A stretch of 64,000 bases of DNA from Lindgomyces ingoldianus (Eukaryota > Ascomycota > Dothideomycetes > Pleosporales > Lindgomycetaceae), in contig NW_022985204.1 in assembly GCF_010093535.1 (NCBI RefSeq), positions 115,313 through 179,312 of the forward strand, read 5' to 3'. The position numbers were made by a program, and so were the translations under genes. The notes under the pieces were generated by a model. It did no database searches, was not told where the DNA came from, and saw only the letters and a list, made by a program, of their open reading frames with translations. Positions 21,561-32,909 of the stretch are shown piece by piece; the first letter of the stretch is position 1, and every line of letters begins with the position of its first letter.

Positions 21561-22918
21561 CACTACCCCCAAAGCCTTTGGAAACAGGTTGGTGAAGAGT
21601 GATTGCGAGAAATCTGCGTGATGTGTGGGTGTGGTGAACGAAAGGATGAAAGACGCTTTGCGGAAGAACGAATGGCCGAAGCAACGGCTCCACAATTCAA
21701 GACAAGAAGTCGGATTGTTGAGGGCTCTGTTACAGAGAGGCAAGCATGAAAGAGTTCAAGGCGGGTGCGGGGCACTGGGGTAAAAACGAGGAGGATCCAT
21801 GAGTAAACTTTGACTCTCCAGGCAGTGAAGTTGAAGTGAAGTGCATGGCGTCATTGGACAGCGACGCGCCAAGGCCGGGATTTTGCCGCTCTAGTCACCT
21901 GTCCACGCGCTATCACGCCTCACAACCTCAAACACCCTGCCATCAACGCATTTCGCCCACCTTCACAGTCCACTGCATCTCATAGAAATACTCGAATCTC
22001 TGATCCTAAATTCACACGTCTGTTTTTGCGCAGAGAACAGACCCGTTTGCTTCTGAGAGTCGAAGATTGGATACTACATAACCTCCCTCTGTTTAGGCTC
22101 GGAAGAAAACTTTTCGCTCCGGTCGCCTCCAAATAGGCGACATGAAGACGGCTTCCAAAACATCGCTCAGACGACCAAGGTCAACCTAGAGCCATGACCG
22201 AACCTAGACGCCTATCGTATCCATGCATAAACTCTAAAGGGTAGTAGTAGTTGGAGAATAGATTTCGTTGCCCTAGTTGAGCCTAAAACTTGATTTGTAC
22301 TTCGATTTTTCCAAGAGCCTAGTATTGAGCCTTCAAAGACCATGTGCATGCCGAGGATACATCCGATTTCAAACTGCCATCGGCCGGATGGGTATAAATT
22401 GGACTTGGGGCATCCAGTCAGAGTCGAGTCGAACAGGGAGTAAGCCCATTATTGATGTCTGTCAAGTGCATTCAGGGTAGGAACACGAAAATTTTAGCAA
22501 ACTGAATTTTTGTATGCACACAAGAATAAATCTTGGATCTTTGTAGGTAAGAAAAAGGTTATACATGTTGAATGGGCTCTTTGAGCTAGCTGCTTATGGT
22601 ATGAGCACTTAAGTAGCAAGAGTAAGAGTAGTGTACGGTGTGCATAGCGTACGGAGTAGGTAGGGTGGGCAACAGATTTCTGGTCATTGCCTGTCTTCTC
22701 TCTTGCGTACGGAGGAAAAGGGGAATATCTACATGTTCGCGCACGGAGGTTCGCGCACGAGCATCATGTGACATAGTTACGTGATCCTTCTCGCGCGATA
22801 ACTAGTATCCAGACTGTAGCGCTGCTGCTGCGTACGGACAATACAAGATATACATGGAATCTTCTAATATCTTAAAGGCTGTATTTGCTAGTGTTGTAGC
22901 GGGCGCAAATACAAAAGT
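21561..22918. other. Intergenic: RAD26 5' region and motif-rich spacer
   Basis: The first few hundred bases hold the RAD26 5' UTR and promoter. Around 22630-22840 the motif (G)CGTACGG recurs several times with CGCACGGAGG variants. No coding region recognised. Confidence 0.5.
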
Positions 22919-24590
22919 GTGATAATTACAGGTGAGAATCTGGCCCCCTTCAGTCCAAGCACTATATCAAGCCTCGGAATGGGCTCTGTGTCGCTGAGTA
23001 AATATAATGGTGAGCAACTGCTCATCGAGGTCGTCGAAGAAAAAGCGAAATGGCTTAAACACCATACATTCTTGCGATATCCTGCGGATAAGTGGAAGAA
23101 AAATGGATACTCCATAATGACATGGGGTCAATTTGCTGATGCCATCAACAAAGTAGCGCACTGGCTAGATCAGCAGCTTGGAAAGTCAATGGATAATGAG
23201 GCTGTTGCATATCTTGGACCTTCGAACGCAAGATATTCTATTATTCTCCCGGCTGCAATCAAAACGAATAGAAAGGTATGTTGTTACCCCCATACTTCAC
23301 CTCACTAAAACTGAGCTAGTGTACAGATCCTGATTCCGGACGGCCGTGTGACGAAGGAAGGCATCAAAAATCTAATTGGCGAGAGCCAATGCAAGGCTTG
23401 GATCTATGCAGAAGATGATGAAAATCAGACGAAAGCACTCGGCATTAGTGACAGAGGCCCAAAATTGCTGACTTTCCCATCACTTGAATGGTGTTTGGAC
23501 AGCGAGGGCCATGAACGATACCCATATGATAAAATATACGATCAGGCGAAGTTCGAAGAGATCTTATTCATACATACGTCGGGGACAACTAGTAAGAGAT
23601 TCCAAGTGTTTCATCAGAACGAAAGGCTTACATGATCCCAGGTCTTCCTAAGCCAATTCGCCATATGAACGGATTTTACAGCAACTTCACAACTTACTAC
23701 TATTTCTCCCGAAACACTGGCCTCGTGGCGTTGCGTACGACTCTTAGTTTGGAAAGACTATGCTAACCTCGTACCCTCCTCAATGGCTGGGGGCCTTCAT
23801 GCGTACATCTTTGCACCAGCCTTTAATGGTACTTCAATCATTCCACCTCATGACGAGATTGGCATTTCGCCAGCCATTTTCAAGAAAATTATACAGCTCA
23901 ACCCAGTTGACGGTATCCAATGTCCCCCACATGCGATCGCCCAACTCTACAATGATCCGGAAACTCAACCCCTCCTGAAATCTCTGAAATATATTATCTA
24001 CCTGGGGGCGTCCCTTGGCCAAAGGATTAGAGACGACCTCTACGAGCTAGTCATTGAGTGACCAACTGACGGGACTCTAGTCTATCAATGCGCCTTCTTC
24101 AATGTCGCGTACAAGGATGTTGACAGAATTGAAACAAAGGAGCTATATTCCCCTGTGAGGGATCTGGATGGCATCACAAGATGAGTTTTCTCCGCTCGAA
24201 AGGACGACTTGACGAAGTTAGACTGGCTTGCTAAATTTCACGCCCAGGATATCAAAACTCGTATCAAACAACATCCCGATGTCCTAAATGTTATCGTTGG
24301 TGGAGAAGGACGGTCGGTGCCATATTTTATCATTGAATCTCGAGACGGTGTGCTCGATCGGAACTGCCTAGATTCGGTATTGGATGAACTGTATTCTGAT
24401 GCGATTGTCCAGGCAAGCAAAGACGACATCAAGGAAATTAAGATTGCAAAAAAAGACTATGTTGATTGCGAATAAGGAAAAGCCATTCAAGTTGAGTGGA
24501 AAGTAGACCCTTCTGAGGAAAGAAATTGAGAAGGACTATGTGGCAGAAATTAAGGATGCGTATGAACGATTTGGGAAGGCGAAGAACAGA
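22919..24590 (+). pseudogene. Adenylate-forming (NRPS-like A domain) enzyme, decayed
   Basis: The translation resembles the adenylation domain of fungal NRPS-like (A-T-reductase) enzymes, which activate carboxylic acids as AMP esters. Readable blocks are SIMTWGQFADAINKVAHWLD with VAYLGPSNARYS, an intron at about 23276-23327, ILIPDGRVTKEGIKNLIGE, KFEEILFIHTSGTTSKRF (the P-loop; SGTTG is usual), then in another frame GLPKPIRHMNGFY. SMAGGLHAYIFAPAFNGTSI, YIIYLGASLGQRIRDDLYEL and CAFFNVAYKDVDRIETKELY follow. About 100 residues that should lie between the LGA block and DDLYEL, including the substrate-pocket and GSTE-type motif, are missing. Stops and frame changes occur near 23634, 23760, 24060 and 24184. 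No carrier or reductase domain follows. Confidence 0.8.
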
Positions 24591-25040
24591 TGAGGTGGAG
24601 TGGAAGGGACAAACATGTGCAAAATGGAAAGGGCTCTGACATACTAGCTATCCATGTCTTTATCTACTCTAAATCCACTCCAATTATCCATATTAGCACC
24701 ACAGTCTCAACATCGCTCGCTATCGTTCCGCATTCATTTCACGCTAATATTTTACTTCTACAACTTCAATTGTCCGTGAACTAGCAGGCAACCCCATCGT
24801 CCGCGCTCAGGCTTACTCGTCATTTACGATGCTAGGTGTGTTGCGCTCTTCTTGTTTGTCTAGTGCGTCTCTTCACATCACTGAACATGACAGGAATCGA
24901 GTAGTACGCAATATTTCGCACCGTATTGGGATACCATTCACGTAACAGCCTCTCAGCTATCAAGCCCATTCTAGAACAAACGAGATCCGGCCCGAGAACT
25001 ATCACCAGTAGCTTTCAACCTCACGAGCCCCTAAAGCACC
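24591..25040. other. Intergenic; promoter side of the next gene
   Basis: No coding sequence recognised. The last 100 nt are C/A-rich without in-frame start codons before 25041, as expected for a fungal 5' UTR. Confidence 0.5.
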
Positions 25041-26300
25041 ATGGTTTCTAGTCTGAGTAAAAGAGAGGCATCACCTGCCGATGTAGCAATCGTATTCGTT
25101 ATAATTGTCTCCACAATCCTTCTCCTCATCCTAATCATCTCGATATTCATTTTCAATGCCCGAGTCGAGTTCTCCCGAGAATTCTGGGACTATCTCCTCG
25201 ACTGCCTGAAAACGGCCTGGAACTATATCAATGGGTTTTTCAAAGCATGCTGGCCCTGTAAGGACAATAACATGGACGACGATGGTAACCCTCTCGCCAA
25301 CCAAGAAGCCAACGGTGGCGAATCGGGCAACGACGGTGAGCTAGATGAACCGCTTCCCGGATGCCTTGAAATCGAACTAGAACATGAAGGACATGGGTCA
25401 GTACAAAGACCTAATCATTGCAGCAGCCCCGGCCCTCACGATTATTACGCCACCCCTAGCCCAGATTCCTCCTGGAATGATGAAAATAGCATCGAGTGTA
25501 TCGATCAAGATGCCGGCAGATCTACAAACACACATCGCCGTCCCCAAGGCCTTGCATCTGCGATGAAAGGTAGAAACACTTCATCACGGCACTTTCATTT
25601 ATATCGTGGAACCGCATTACCAGGGAAGAGACAAATCAAATTTGCAGCCACGAAATCTCCACCCAAGAGTGGTCGCAACAGCGCCGCCGCTACAATCCGC
25701 CAGCCTCGTTCTGCTACCGCACCTCACAACACTTTGTCTGATTTCACAAACACTGATCTATCTTTTGGCGAACCCGATGCGCTTGGTGATTCAGATGGAG
25801 GTGTTCCGACTGCCTGTTATCGACGCATGAGCAATGACAGCGGCATTGGAACCATACCTATCAGCCGTCTCCAAGACGAAGTTGAAGTCGAACCGAGTTA
25901 TTACCCAGAAGCCACGGAATTCCTAGAGAACGGGGGCTCCCCAACTGAGAGCACTCATTCAGCCGAGAGTTACGTATATCCGATTCCAGGTCGCCTCTTC
26001 GAATTCGGTCGTCTAAAATATGGGAAAGGTTTGAGAGCCTCAATTCATACACCGAAATTATTAATCGCGAGAGAGGCAATGCCGACAGTTCCTGCTCAGG
26101 CGGTTGCCGGGGGGGCTTTACTCACTATTATCTCAAGGAAAGATTCACGGTATTTTGAGGAGGGTGGCGGAGGGAGGCACCTACAGCCAACCGAAGAGAC
26201 TCCATTATTGAGATCGAATAGGTTTATCGCGGCGCAGCGCGGAGATGGAGGATCTCAAGAAGAGCATACTTACTCCATGGCAGAGGACGTCTTCTATTAA
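25041..26300 (+). CDS. Hypothetical single-pass membrane protein, 419 aa
   Basis: One open exon with a start codon in good context (CACCATGG). Residues 13-40 form one strong hydrophobic helix (ADVAIVFVIIVSTILLLILI onward), preceded by a short polar N-terminus with a KR pair. A short amphipathic, aromatic stretch (FWDYLLDCLKTAWNYINGFF) follows, and then about 340 residues of acidic, Ser/Pro-rich low-complexity sequence without a recognisable domain. There is no cleavable signal peptide, so a signal-anchored protein with a long disordered tail is likely. I do not recognise the family. It stands alone between a pseudogene and a DJ-1 gene, and is probably lineage-restricted. Confidence 0.65.
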   Translation: MVSSLSKREASPADVAIVFVIIVSTILLLILIISIFIFNARVEFSREFWDYLLDCLKTAWNYINGFFKACWPCKDNNMDDDGNPLANQEANGGESGNDGELDEPLPGCLEIELEHEGHGSVQRPNHCSSPGPHDYYATPSPDSSWNDENSIECIDQDAGRSTNTHRRPQGLASAMKGRNTSSRHFHLYRGTALPGKRQIKFAATKSPPKSGRNSAAATIRQPRSATAPHNTLSDFTNTDLSFGEPDALGDSDGGVPTACYRRMSNDSGIGTIPISRLQDEVEVEPSYYPEATEFLENGGSPTESTHSAESYVYPIPGRLFEFGRLKYGKGLRASIHTPKLLIAREAMPTVPAQAVAGGALLTIISRKDSRYFEEGGGGRHLQPTEETPLLRSNRFIAAQRGDGGSQEEHTYSMAEDVFY

Positions 26301-26721
26301 AGATTAGCTTAAGGAAATGAGACAGGGCGTCTATCAGCTCTGTCGTCCAAAGCATTTTCTACCTAGGTTAGTCATGGACAGGTTAGTGGATAGTGGCCTT
26401 TCTGCCAAGGAAGTGACACTTGGTTGAGTTAGATCATGCAATGCGCAGCACTGAATAGATTTCTCCTTGTGACCAGAATATCTACCATCATTGTGTTATT
26501 GACGCACAAATGAAACCATTAGAAGTAGGCAGCAGATTACTCACCAGAGGGGAAATTTTTACACTAATGGAAGGAATCAAAGCAAGGGAGATTCAACCCA
26601 AATATATCCTTTTTAAAATGATCTCTAACCCTCGGATACCACTTCAGAAACAAACCTCAGTCAACGTAGACCTCAGATTCTCTCAGCAACCCTGACGACC
26701 TTCTGAGATAGAAAGCAAGAC
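26301..26721. other. Convergent intergenic region; no gene seen
   Basis: Short open stretch at 26510-26695 without recognisable features; likely 3' UTRs of the two flanking genes. Confidence 0.5.
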
Positions 26722-27506
26722 CTAAAGACTTGTAGGAAGGGGTTGGGTGTAAAATTGCCCGTGTGGCCCCTCGGGATCGAAGTCCAATCCACCAAGACCC
26801 AGCCCAACAAGCTTCTGATCGAAATGCTTGTTCACATATTCAGCCATCATATCAATACCTAGAAACGTGTTAATACCTCTCTAAATACCTCACTAAACAA
26901 TGGACAACCTGAGAAGAGGATTAACTCACCACATCCCGCCCCTCCCGCGGTCCAAATCTCCGTCCCTTTCCCCTCTCCCTCCTCAACTACCCACCTCTGA
27001 TCACACCACTCCACCCCAGGAAACATTTCCTTCGCTTTCCCCAACAACATCCTATTCGTCGTCGCCTTCCTCCCCTCTAATACCCCGCTCGCCGCTAACC
27101 ACATCCCCCCGGTACAAGTCGTCATAACGACCTTCGCCTTGCCTTCCCCGCTCCCCACCGCCTCCCTTAAAAAGGTCAAACTGTCCGGATGCACTTTCGA
27201 CGGGTCTGGGCCTCCAATCAGGATAACATCAAGGTCTCGGGGAGCAGTTGCATATGTGTGCGTGGGATTGACGGACGTTTCGGGGGTCATGGAAGCTGGG
27301 GATAGGGTGGAGGAGATGTAGAGGAATTCCATGGGGGTGGCGAGGGGGAGCATGGGGGTGAGTTCGGGGACGAGTGAGCAGACGGTTTGCATGTTTTTGA
27401 CGGAGAGGTTGCCGATAATGTCGAGGCCGACGAGATCGGCCATTTGGACGTCTTCGTGGAAGACACCGATGCGGAGGGGACGTTGGGGGGTGGGGTCGGA
27501 CGCCAT
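26722..27506 (-). CDS. DJ-1/PfpI (class I glutaminase-like) family protein
   Basis: Two exons, 27506-26930 and 26858-26722, joined over an intron with GTGAGT donor and TTTCTAG acceptor, give 237 aa. Unspliced, the frame runs to 26859, but the spliced end (GCGIDMMAEYVNKHFDQKL) matches the family better. The protein starts with the beta-strand typical of the fold (LRIGVFHEDVQMADLVG). DLDVILIGGPDP follows, then the nucleophile elbow VVMTTCTGGMWLAASG with the candidate catalytic Cys at residue 131, and ATTNRMLLG. WTAGGAGCGID is the usual (T/S)xGGxxAGID block. Family members include isonitrile hydratases, glyoxalase-III-like enzymes and ThiJ-type proteins. The exact reaction cannot be read from sequence. 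Confidence 0.85.
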
Positions 27507-28004
27507 TGTTGATGAGTGAACTTAATTAATAGTAGAACAGACAATAGAGAATGGTGTATGAAGTGTTCAGAATGGAGACGAGTTTCTGGTGTCGATTTTG
27601 CAGCTAAGTCAGGTCCCTTTTATAACATCCACTGTGGCCCCCAATTTTGCGAGAAGGAACATCCGTTCCGTACCAGCTCTCTCCGGGCCACATAACTCTG
27701 ACACACAGCTTGAAAGGAGCTCAATAATGCTTTGCCAATTGTAGGTATTCCAACCAATAAGGACGACATAAATCTGGCTGCCTTAGATATCGGGAATTGG
27801 AGATCGGCACGGAAGCACACTGACTTCCGTCCCGGCCGATGGACCCCCAGAGGATTATCCATCTGCAGTGCCACATGTAAATGCATTGTTAGCTTCCTTT
27901 ACATGCTGCTCCGCTCCGTTATACTGTATCTAAGACACTCTTTTGACAGGATCAAGGAAAGAAACCCGTTTCCGACCCTTAGCCTCCACGCAGATAATTC
28001 TACT
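27507..28004. other. Intergenic; no gene seen
   Basis: The short frames at 27620-27886 (minus) and 27732-28013 (plus) lack motifs. Contains the DJ-1 gene 5' region and the 3' end of the CorA-like gene. Confidence 0.5.
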
Positions 28005-30030
28005 TCAAGGTAGTTTCAGATCTGATTTCTTCTTCTTGAATCTCCAATACCGCCAACCGAGCCACACACCAAATACAATAATCATAACAGGGATAGTTGT
28101 TGCAGGCAATATCCACCACTGGCGAGAGACACTGAGTCCCTCCGGTCCGAAGTCGAAAAACGTTGTGCTAAGTATAGCAGAAATGAACGTTCCGGGGAGA
28201 AAGAACATTGTGACAGTGGCTATGGTGATCATGGACGAAGAGTCGCGTTGAGTTTGTTCGGCAATCTTGGCCGAGGATGATGCAATTTGCGTGCTGGTGC
28301 GGGATTCTCGCTGGTTGGCAAGGTGGAATAGCTAGATTCCGTTCAGTTAGTGCCCAGGTCCTGACTAAGCGAAGTTCGAACTGATGGAACTTACGAGGTT
28401 AATGCGAATGTTTGTCCGGTCTCGATAAACCGAAGTCCACCGAACGAAGTTATCACATTGGGACTTTAGAACCTCCAAAGATTCGTCCGTGTGAGAGAAC
28501 TTGTCTACCTTCCAGCCGTTCTTTGGATCTTGAATATTCCGCATATATTTCATATACGCATCCTGGAGAAACTGGAGCTTCGTGTAGAAATCCTGGCAGT
28601 CTTGTCCAAGTGTATGCCAATCTCGAGATAGTCGGTGTAGTGCCGTTGTTGCGGTGTTAAAGTCAATGTCCTTATCCCCTTTAGTTCGCTCCTACCGTGC
28701 TGTATGTCAGCATTGGAGAATTACCATAAATCCCGACTAAAGGTGTGGCATACATGCTGCACGAGTAGTTTTCGTCGATCGCCAATGTTGCGCTGAAACT
28801 CCTTAAGACACTCATCCGCAGCTAGCGCTTCCAGAAAGAAAGGGCGGTAACCAAGCGCTGAATTCTGTTTTAGATATGCGGTTAATCGTTGCATAGAAAG
28901 CGCTGGATAATTGATGCAAAAGTATCTACATCGGTGGCGCGTTCGGATGAACTGTGTGTAAGCTATTCCAGTATCCCAACCACACTGATAGCGGTATGAC
29001 GACTCTAAATATTCACCAATTAGCACATCGGACTCTTATGTACAAGTCTACACTTATAAAGTGGCATACCGAATGATGCTAGTTTCCCATGATCGCCATG
29101 CCGCAGGAAGCATTGGTTTCCCATCTTGGCCCAGAAGCCTTCAGACGAGTACATGGAGCGCAGTATAACTCCCGATAATCCACCTCGCCGCAGAGAACGA
29201 ACAGTACGAGGCGGGATGCTGAAATTTCCAGGGAGCCAGCCAAACATTGACTTCCAAGTATTGACAAAGCTATAGAACATTAGCTATCTTTCTAGTTGGC
29301 ACTTTCATTCACTGCACTCAGGCTGCCGTGTTTATCAGAAAGATGTTGAGGTTTCTGAACCCTTTGACTAAATACATAATGTCTTTTGGTTCCCGGGAGA
29401 GTGATGTAATGGGTAACGTTATGTTTTCCTCGGAGATCATCCCGAGAGACATGATTAGCCGAAGGCCCAGGTGTCAAGTATGAGGAGAGAAAAACATCAC
29501 AATAGCTAATCTCCGGGTGTCCTAATAAGAAGGACTCGGAGAGTGTCTGCAAAGTGAAGAGAGTTGAAACACGTACAATATTTGAAGGGACTCTTCTGAA
29601 GTATCGTGTGAATTTGTGAGATCATGCTGCTCCGAATCCTATTGTGTTCTGTGAGAGATCAGCTGGAAGTGCTTGTAACAATTGACCTACTGATATAATG
29701 GCATCCAAATAGTCATCATCGACGTTATAATGCCACTCTGGGAAGTTATTCAACTCAAGGTATATCGTTCGGGGTTGATGGGGTCTTACTTAATTCCATC
29801 CCACGGCCTTGGAGCACAGTGACCGTGGCCCTGAAATACGAGTCTTCCAGCTCACTCTGTTTGAGGCCCCAAGCAAGTAGCGACTCATCTTCTAGTTCCG
29901 GATACTGAGAGAGCTCAAAGTCATTGGATACCTGATAACTATCTGGAGGAAGGGGAGGCAATGGCCATTGTTTCCAGCTTCTGTTGCGGTGAGGTTGTTT
30001 CAAAAAGGTTGGGCTAGGAGGAGATGCCAT
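28005..30030 (-). CDS. CorA-like Mg2+ transporter family membrane protein
   Basis: A multi-exon minus-strand gene. Clear exons are 30030-29790 (start MASPPSPTFLKQPHRN), about 29280-29072 (FYSFVNTWKSMFGWLPGNF), then SSYRYQCGWDTGIAYTQFIR through GDRRKLLVQH, then ERTKGDKDIDFNTATTALHR to NIRINL, and a final exon from LFHLANQRESRTSTQIASSS to the stop at 28005. The last exon has two hydrophobic helices (TIATVTMFFLPGTFISAILS and WWILPATTIPVMIIVFGVWL) around a short loop, ending in a basic tail (FKKKKSD). This is the CorA-type end, although the GMN motif of true CorA channels is absent, as in many fungal CorA-like proteins. Introns between 29790 and 29290 could not be resolved cleanly (first intron probably 29789-29738), so this part may be mis-modelled or slightly eroded. 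Ion transport is not proven. Confidence 0.7.
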
Positions 30031-31657
30031 GTCATCAGAGCCGCAGAGAAACTAGGAAACGAGAAAATGTTGCCTAAACGTGCGACCGAAATTCGATGGT
30101 CTGACAAGGCATGGAGCGACTCATTTCTATCGTTTTAGGACTACGTTATTGTAGGTACATAAGAGTTGGATACGGAGGATTCAGATTCTTAAGAGAATTG
30201 TTGGCGGGTCCTAAGACCAGAGATGGCTATGACCTGTGGATGTTCACAGCGATGTCTTGGCATTGGCACAGACCCCGTATTCACTAGTCCTAATTTAGAA
30301 AGTAGGTTGGTTTAAAGAATTAGTGTAAGCCTGGCAGGGGCAATGAGTTATGAGAATCGATGTGTTGTGGTCCGAGGGTCCGAGGAGCCGTGAGGTATGT
30401 ATACAAGTGAGAGGATCCAAGCTCTGATTGACTGGGCAGCCCTCTGCGTTATTACTAAATGATCATTCGACATTTAATGTTGGACGGCCATTTTTGAACT
30501 TCTTAAATTCGCATTTTTAACGTTTGACGCGATGATGGCCAGAGAAACTCTGTTTTTGAATGAAGCCCTCTTCATCGGCAACATTCTCATTATGTTTATG
30601 TATCAATGATGCTCACCTATTCACGAAAAATACTGCTTCACTAGCCTAGTTATAGTCGCTTCTATCTAGTAGTCTCCGAGAGGAACGCACGATATATGAT
30701 TTAAGAATGGAGTAGAAATTTGGTTGCTACAAATGTACGGAAATTAGTAACCTAGTTTCAGAAGCAAGAAAAGAATCTTGTAGACATCACCGAAATTGCA
30801 ATTGCATTAGGTGATACTATTAATCAATGAGTTCATTGTGGACTCTGAAGTATATATCTTCCTACCAGTGAATAAAATTGTGTTGTAGTAGGTTAGGGGT
30901 GATAGGTAGAGGAAACGATGCCAGCAACAGAAGGCCCGGATTCAATAACTATCAGCGTATGCTACCTCAACAGCAGTGGATTTCACTAAAAGCCCAACCC
31001 ATTTTATTCGCACCATCCAATTTCAAAGCGGTCGAGGATTTTGGCTTCCCTTATATCATTCACTGAATCTGACCTCCTTCTCGAACCCATTGGAGCATAA
31101 AATCTCGCGATTCCCCTCACTTTCTTTCAACAAACAACTCTCCGCCAACTGTTTTGCGCCACCCTGCAAGAAAAACTCTCTCCAACACCCTCAACTTTTA
31201 GTAGCGACGCCTAACTCCCTTGAAGTACTGTGCGATGCAGACGGTGCGAGGAAGCCCTGTTAAGCCAGAGAAAGTGCTCGCCAGCGTATGGGACGCGGAT
31301 GAGGACGAGTTCGATCGTTGGCCTGTGCAAGACCAGTTTGTAGCCCGCCTACTCAGAGTAAGTCTAGTACTGATAGATTCTAGGCAGACCCCAACAGAAA
31401 GAGGTAACAGCAATGAATACGCCAAACAGCTGGAGATGTCCACTGTCAACAGGTACCTATCAGTTTACGGCTCTTTCCACCGCCAAGCTACTACCACGCA
31501 ACGCGGATCTTCGTTGGGAGTTTATGGATCTAGCGGTGATTGGCACGAAGAAGAATCGACCGAAGGTGAGACCACTAGGAACACGGATGACTACGACCTG
31601 AGCTTTTAACATCTGCATGTCGAAGACCCCGAAGCCTACGAGGCCCAAGCTACCATT
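30031..31657. other. Intergenic with an unassigned open frame at 31220-31609
   Basis: From 30031 to 31200 nothing is recognised. At 31220-31609 an open frame starting MKYCAMQTVRGSPVKPEKVL runs to a TAA and is in phase with the following gene, separated only by that stop and 48 nt. It contains possible splice sites (GTAAGT at 31360). It may be an unrelated small gene or a lost 5' extension of the next one. Confidence 0.4.
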
Positions 31658-32437
31658 ATGGAACTACAAGATCCTGAATCGGGCCACGTGATCGGAGGAG
31701 ACAAGAATGACGAGCTCATGTCACAGTTCTTTTCTGGGAGGTATCGGAGTCTACCGCCCACCACTCCGGCTCGACACATGCACGTGGTGGAAGCCCAAGA
31801 CTTCATTGAGACTGAAGATCGTGTTGTCCTTTCCGTTCGCCCTCGTCTCTGTGATGGAGTTGCGACCGTTCTCTTTAAGACCTCTCCGAACTGCCTCGAT
31901 GCATTCCTAAATCCTCAAGTGAAAGTCTTCGAATGGCGGCGCGATGTGACTCGCCCGAGAAACCACTGTCTGTCGGGAGTAATTCGGAGAGTTGGAAATG
32001 AGGTTCTCGTAAGTTTATCCCAGAAGAGCACCCAAGTTCCACTAAAGCCTAATATCAAGATTGGCGCATTTCGAAACCTTGGATTTCAGTGCAGGTGGGC
32101 GTACTATGTGAAGTCCACAATCGACTTCTCTGGGAAGTGGTCGGAAATCTACGCGAATGTGGGTACTGGAACGACTAAGAGGACGAGCACAGGCCCAGCT
32201 TTGGATGAATTCGAGCCTAGCAATCCCCCTCCCGATGGTGTGAGTCCGACTGATCCACTGTACACACTGTTTGCCGGAAGAGATTTATCTAGGTACATGT
32301 TGAACTATGAATTCTGGGACTTCATCGAGTGTAAAGGAATGGTGGTCGAGTGGGAGGTGGACGGCATTATTAGCAAGGGGACGATGAAGCGGAGAACCAA
32401 TGAAGGCAGGAACGACGAAGCTGGGAACGATGAGTAG
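31658..32437 (+). CDS. Unrecognised tandem family, copy 1
   Basis: A hypothetical protein of about 242 aa if the 51-nt intron 32009-32059 (GTAAGT..CAAG) is removed; 259 aa unspliced because the intron is a multiple of three and open. Its core, LCDGVATVLFKTSPNCLDAF to VIRRVGNEVL, aligns with copies 2 and 3 (VATLMHNPNHKF..RRKGEIVA and VATVLFKHDPNAWKMF..RRKGEEVN). The intron falls right after this block in phase 0 in all three. The C-terminal exon (GAFRNLGFQCRWAYYVK onward) is partly similar to copy 3 and ends in a charged NEGRNDEAGNDE tail. No signal peptide, membrane segment or known domain is visible. The gene lies in a run of three same-strand copies with no other genes between them. Confidence 0.55.
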   Translation: MELQDPESGHVIGGDKNDELMSQFFSGRYRSLPPTTPARHMHVVEAQDFIETEDRVVLSVRPRLCDGVATVLFKTSPNCLDAFLNPQVKVFEWRRDVTRPRNHCLSGVIRRVGNEVLVSLSQKSTQVPLKPNIKIGAFRNLGFQCRWAYYVKSTIDFSGKWSEIYANVGTGTTKRTSTGPALDEFEPSNPPPDGVSPTDPLYTLFAGRDLSRYMLNYEFWDFIECKGMVVEWEVDGIISKGTMKRRTNEGRNDEAGNDE

Positions 32438-32909
32438 GTGAGAGCTCCCACAGATCCGGTCTTTTCCTACATCTGTTTCCCTTCTATCTGCCAGAATCTT
32501 GTCTTGCGCCGATTAGATAGGTCTCTCTCTAGGATCTAGCGTTTCCCTATGACAGAAACATCTTTTGCGGAACGTCTGACTTTGGTCATATATGTAGTCT
32601 AATCATCAGAGTAAAACTCTCCGTATTAGAAGTCCTAGTAGTTGTTGAGATGCTATTTTCTCTGGTGTATCATTCAAACGGCTATCTCAAGGCTACCAGC
32701 AGACGCTTTCCCTTTCCAAAAATTCGTTTCTTCAGCTCTTCAACGCGCAAGCTAGGTTTGTCCTTTTCCACAACCAGAAGATTCTGTCACCGCTTTTGCC
32801 TCCCACACGCACCTATCCCACTATCTCCATTCCCACCTGCTTCATTTTATCTCTTCCGCTATGTCCTCAACATGGCCCACGTTTTGAACCCTTTTGCCGT
32901 GCGCAAACC
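32438..32909. other. Spacer between tandem copies 1 and 2
   Basis: No gene recognised. The pyrimidine-rich DNA at 32790-32880 precedes the copy 2 start and looks promoter-like. An upstream in-frame Met at 32796 would add 38 residues to copy 2 but lacks similarity to the other copies. Confidence 0.5.

Noticed and set aside
21561..21743. 61-residue N-terminal extension of Rad26
   Set aside because: Hydrophobic and Cys/Phe-rich, unlike the acidic start of the family; the Met at 21560 is followed by a typical charged N-terminus. Not impossible.
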